From Stagonosporopsis chrysanthemi (taxonomy: Eukaryota > Ascomycota > Dothideomycetes > Pleosporales > Didymellaceae), in assembly GCA_022560025.1 (NCBI GenBank), contig JAFISE010000206.1:1-49501 (forward strand): 49,501 bases of DNA. The letters are read 5' to 3'. This document shows, piece by piece, positions 45,945-49,501 of the stretch (position 1 is its first letter; every line of letters begins with the position of its first letter). The notes beneath the pieces are model-generated. The model was not told the DNA's origin. It made no database searches and saw nothing but the letters and a program-made list of their open reading frames with translations. The translations under genes were made by a program, and so were the position numbers.

Positions 45945-46768
45945 CGCAGTGTGGTAGGTAGAGTTCGTGGTGTTCAAGTTCGATCCAATGTAGTGAAGTG
46001 GTTGTTGCAGTTGGTATTGATATTCTCGCGTATAGTGTGTATTAAGATAACTGGCAAATAATTCTAGGGACTTGAACAGATATAAATAGTCTGCAAAAGC
46101 GCTCTCCCGCGGAAACCTGTTGCAGGAAAAGAGTATGGGGGTCAAGTCATATCCCTGTCCCACATAGGCGCTGTCGTCGTCTGTGGGAATGATGGGCTTG
46201 CCTTGTCGTGGGCGCTTGAGGTATCATGCTGCAGCCAGAAGTTGTGTTGAAAAGGTTCCAAGCCACTGGGCCGACAGTACGATCATCAATGCACGACCGC
46301 AATGTTCTTTGCAAGAGTGGACGAATCTCCGATGTTACTGTGAACATATCATCAACGTGATCAGGACATAACAACGTCTCGGTTGACTGCATAAGGGACC
46401 CAGTCTCGAACATCCCGGTATTATCCTTGCTCGTTCCGCTTATTTGACATGTGCGCAAGCAAATGGGTGTTATATGATATGTCGACAGGAATGATTGCCT
46501 TATCCAGCTCTCTCACCCCTGCAAGAACGAAGCAGTCAACGCATTGGCGACACGAGGGGAGTGCACCAATAGACACACTACTGAGTCCTGGCGTGAAACA
46601 CCGAGGCATTCACGCCCAAGTGTATGTCCAACTCGAATTTTCGGACTTAGTTAGCAGATCTTCCTTGTGTGTAGAGTTCTCCTCGCCGTGCGTCCGCTAT
46701 TCATCAGGTGGCTAAAGCCTGATGAGACATCGAGCATGAGACTAGCTGCCTGTCGATGGAACCATGCA
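45945..46768. other. GC-balanced DNA, no gene supported
   Basis: Open frames of 60-170 codons exist on the minus strand (for example 46163-45660, which includes the tentative gene above), but none has recognisable motifs. Nothing repeated was seen. Confidence 0.35.
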
Positions 46769-47215
46769 TCAGGACAGATGTAGGCTGAGCGCAATATGAC
46801 AAGGTTTGTCAAAAGGAGTCACTATATCCGATCTCGAAGAAGCCACGTGAACTTGGTGTATTCCTGCCTCAATATCGGCCACCCAATGACTCTGGATTGT
46901 GGAATTTTTCGACGCAAATATAATGCCAGGAGGCAGAGCAGTCCTATCAGCACAGATAGAAGCTAGTAAGCTCACCTACTCTCGCGAGCCATCTTAACAA
47001 GCTTGCTAAACCTCCTTCTTCTTATATTAACGCCTACTAAAGATACGCTTTGTCCTTCTTAGTACTCTAATTGCAAAGCCCTTCTTATCTATATTGTACG
47101 TATTCTTAGGTTTAATATTGCATTTAACAATCTTCTACTGTATTAGGTTAAAGTATAGCTTATACTTATACTTAGACTTGGCGTTGTAGCAATTAGAGTC
47201 TATACCTATTGTCTA
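46769..47215 (-). pseudogene. pogo/Fot1-type transposase fragment (P6)
   Basis: The minus strand reads, in order, TIGIDSNCYNAKSKYKYKLY (about 47205), IKPKNTYNIDKKGFAIRVLR (family NMDEKGFAIGVL), KRIFSR, QDGSRE-VSLLASICAD near 46980, ALPPGIIFASKNSTIQSHWV and GIHQVHVASS near 46850. This is the segment around the first catalytic Asp. Stops sit at expected Gln/Trp positions. RIP intensity falls along the fragment, heavy at 47200 and almost absent below 46970, so the boundary of the mutated block cuts through one gene. After VASS the similarity is lost; the rest of the DDE domain is missing. The 2.0-kb element at 47229-49265 adjoins its N-terminal side. Confidence 0.7.
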
Positions 47216-47228
47216 TTAACATACCCTA

Positions 47229-47283
47229 CGGGCAAGTTGCTTACACAGGCAAGTTGCCTACTTTTACTAAGACTCTATTAAAC
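47229..47283 (+). repeat. Left terminal inverted repeat of P3
   Basis: Starts CGGGCAAGTTGCTTACACAG and continues through CTTTTACTAAGACTCTATT. It aligns with the reverse complement of 49211-49265 over about 55 bases with mostly transition differences. Confidence 0.8.
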
Positions 47284-47679
47284 CTTACTCTATTATAGCC
47301 TAAAACACTATACTCTAGCACTGCAAAGTATAGTATAGGTTAGATATTGCAGTAAGTGCAAGCAGTGTAAGAAGATTTAAGGATTAAACTAAGGTTGTAT
47401 TGTGCAAAGCTACAAACAGTATGTATATATAGGTAGCTGTAAACAACGCTAGTATAAGATAAAGAGCTGCATCTTAATAAAAGTAAGGCGCAGGTTGCTT
47501 ATAAGGCAAGAGAGACTCTAAATTATAATATTAGAATATTCTTTAAAGACTATTTTTATATTATTCTTGCATATTTGTGTGTTATACCTAGTTTAATTGT
47601 ACTATCTACAGCGTTGTTAGAATGTCTTACTTACTTTAGCGCGCGCATATTTTTTTAACTTCTTACTATTACTATATAC

Positions 47680-49000
47680 TCTAAACTCTTTTAAAGCTAC
47701 TATCTACTACTTTTTTTTAACTATAAGAGTCTCTTTCTTTTAGATTTACTTTCTTTTGCACAATTTATATTCTATAGCAGCTACTAGAGCTATATTAAGC
47801 TTAGTATTTTCTTATTATACTAAAACTAGCTTATATAATAAAATTACTCTCTTCTTTATATAGTGCTTAAGCGCGCTTAGTATAGAATTAGGTAAGCTAC
47901 TGTTTTACTTCTTATACTTCTCTTAAATTAGAGTTAATTACAACTTAAGTTCTAGAGTATTACTAGAGGTTTATAACTTCTAGAGCTTATTATTATTAAA
48001 GAGTTATAGTAATAGAGTATGTAGCTTTATATTAAAGCCTATTATAACTTATTCTAGGTTAAAAAAAACTAGTCTAGCACCTTAGAACTCTCTTTAGATA
48101 TTGCTAGAAGTAAACATAGTATTACAAGCTACTTTAAAGTATAATAGAAACTTAAGCTTTGTAATATAGTTAATCTAGTTGTATATAAAGTCTTTAGCTT
48201 AGCACCTATATACTTTTTTTAAAGAGGTATAACAGCTTATATTAAGTAGCTATAAAAAGTATAATAAATATAGAAGTATATATATAGTAATAATCTTGTT
48301 AGTTTTATAGTATTCCTAGAAATTAAGTAAGTTATAGCTCTTATAACTATTAATAACTAGTAGATAGTAGCTGCTAATAGTATACTCTTTTATATACATA
48401 TTAAAATACTTTAACTACTTAAGACTAAGTTTATTAGTAGTCTAGCTGTTTAGAAAGACCTTAATAACTTAATTATAAGGTAAATTATTCTCTTTATACT
48501 AGCTTAAGAAGTAGTTATAGCTCTAGAAGATAATAAAGAGTAGAATAGCTTACTTTTTAGTATTAATACTCTTAATAACTATTATCTACGCTTAATTACC
48601 TAGCTAAACCTACTTTAGTTATCTTTGTCTTTTTAAAGCTATAATAACTACTGTAGTAGATATCTAGTCTATTATAAAGCCTGTCTTATTAAAGTTATAG
48701 ATATTATTATTCTAGATACTATAATTAGCTTTAATATTACTTAATAGGCTAAAGTAGCTCTAGATTACCTTAAGATCTTTGCAGAGGGCTCTCTTATAGT
48801 TATACTTACAATTAAACTTTACTTTAAGCTCTAGTTAGCACTTAATAAATATACTAGGCTAGTTTAAGCTAATATAGCCTAGACTACGCTTAGTATGCAA
48901 AGAATTAGCTATATTAGCTATAGCTAATAAGCAAGAGGCAAATCCTTACGTGCCTAACTTAAGTATATACTTAACAATTACCTACTCTTTATTATTACCT
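47680..49000 (-). pseudogene. P3 transposase remnant
   Basis: Read on the minus strand with stops as Gln/Trp it gives the helix-turn-helix end near 49000-48850. A DDE segment lies near 48420-48180 with LLVINSYKSYNLLNFQEYYK (family LLxxNGHxSHxxxxFxxYC) and IITIYI followed by a degraded PLHSxxLQPLD. A C-terminal helix with ENTKLNIALVAAIEYK lies near 47810-47760. The layout and sequence parallel P1 at 1490-2970, so P1 and P3 belong to the same or sister families. No open frame is left. Confidence 0.7.
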
Positions 49001-49210
49001 AGTCTTTACAAGTTAAGTATTATATTAGTATATAAAAATAATCTTATATATTAATTAAATAGTATCTTTTACAGAACACTATAGATTACTACAGTATATT
49101 ACTAAGACAGATTTCTATTTCTTTTAAGAGCTTAAAGTGTAAGCTATATATAATATTTATTTAACACGTCTCTTTAAGCTTGTTAGCAAAGTGTTTATAT
49201 AAGTAGAGTA

Positions 49211-49265
49211 GTTTAGTAAAGTCTTAGCAAAAGTAAGCAACTTGCTTGTATAGGCAACTTGCCTG
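49211..49265 (-). repeat. Right terminal inverted repeat of P3
   Basis: Its reverse complement begins CAGGCAAGTTGCCTATACAA and continues through GCTAAGACTTTACTAAAC; it ends at base 49265 before the TA. Confidence 0.8.
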
Positions 49266-49267
49266 TA

Positions 49268-49501
49268 AAGTATATTAGTATATAAGCTAGTTAAGATAAT
49301 AGTTAAAAAAGTATATAACCTAGCAATTAGAGACAAGAATTTATATAATAATAGTAGCAAAGTTATATACTATAGTATAAAAAAGTATTATATAATATAT
49401 AGAGTAAGTAAATTTATATATTTTATAAAGACTAATTCTTATTATAAAGTAACCTTCTACTACTAATTATTAGTTAGTACCTAGAGAACCTAATTATATT
49501 A
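49268..49501. repeat. RIP-mutated AT-rich flank
   Basis: Very AT-rich, with no gene. It could be the continuation of P6 beyond the P3 insertion, but the reading is too degraded to show this. Confidence 0.4.

Larger units (their letters stand above)
47229..49265 (-). mobile_element. pogo-type DNA transposon P3 with long terminal inverted repeats
   Basis: The element is 2037 bp with terminal inverted repeats of about 55 bp (47229-47283 and 49211-49265) beginning CRGGCAAGTTGC. Each repeat contains two copies of a GCAAGTTGC word, the second about 16 bases in. It is flanked by TA on both sides (47227-47228 and 49266-49267), the standard target duplication of Tc1/mariner/pogo elements. A decayed transposase fills the inside on the minus strand. 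The size and architecture match fungal Fot1-like elements. Confidence 0.82.

Noticed and set aside
49157..49360. 67-codon minus-strand open frame at the right end of P3
   Set aside because: It crosses the terminal inverted repeat and the TA target site, so it cannot be a gene of either unit.
1..49501. CRISPR array, bacterial operon or phage interpretation
   Set aside because: No regularly spaced repeats. Introns, chromodomain gypsy, Tad1-like LINE and pogo elements indicate a fungal nuclear genome.
1..49501. Telomere repeats (TTAGGG or CCCTAA arrays)
   Set aside because: Only isolated near-matches such as aaaccctga were seen; a subtelomeric position is inferred from gene content alone.

Overview
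The window looks like nuclear DNA of a filamentous ascomycete (Pezizomycotina, possibly a Dothideomycete; the rank below subphylum is a guess). It alternates between two kinds of DNA. Long AT-rich blocks (about 60-5620, 10440-40970 and 46980-49501) are saturated with TA, CTA and TAG, poor in CpA/TpG, and full of stops that sit where a transposon protein should have Gln or Trp. That is the signature of repeat-induced point mutation (RIP) acting on CpA. Two more GC-balanced islands (about 5620-10440 and 40970-46980) carry genes or weakly mutated gene remnants.

Layout. 1-5620: a RIP-decayed pogo/Fot1-type DDE transposase (minus strand) and an unidentified decayed stretch. 5620-10440 (island 1): an ankyrin-repeat fragment fused to a Fot1-like transposase fragment, an apparently intact two-exon DUF7924 gene (minus), and a stop-riddled OrsD/telomere-linked-helicase-type zinc-finger gene (minus). 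10440-40970: a transposon graveyard with a solo LTR (S1), a pogo transposase, a complete chromodomain Ty3/gypsy element G2 (20099-27329, TSD ATTGT), a pogo transposase (P4), and a Tad1-like LINE. The LINE is split by a second gypsy copy G3 (33259-39542, TSD aaggc/aaggt) and a solo LTR S2 (39863-40140, TSD atagc/atagt). 40970-46980 (island 2): the C-terminal end of a pogo transposase, an OrsD-like zinc-finger fragment, a three-exon SRPK-like kinase gene, and a weak two-exon candidate. 46980-49501: a pogo element with long inverted repeats (47229-49265) next to, and probably inside, another transposase fragment.

The parts form a stack of insertions that can be read as a history: pogo P4, then probably the LINE, then gypsy G3 and S2 inside the LINE. 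Removing G3 with one TSD copy restores the LINE RNase H reading frame. All six LTRs are exactly 278 bp, so decay was by transitions without indels.

The most unusual observation is a decayed protein gene lying antisense to pol between the chromodomain and the 3' LTR of G2. G3 keeps only its 5' part. The 947-bp size difference between the two copies is accounted for by a 948-bp deletion between two AGCACG hexamers. The presence of OrsD/TLH-type genes, dense transposons and a variant kinase suggests a subtelomeric or otherwise dispensable compartment, but no telomere repeat is visible.
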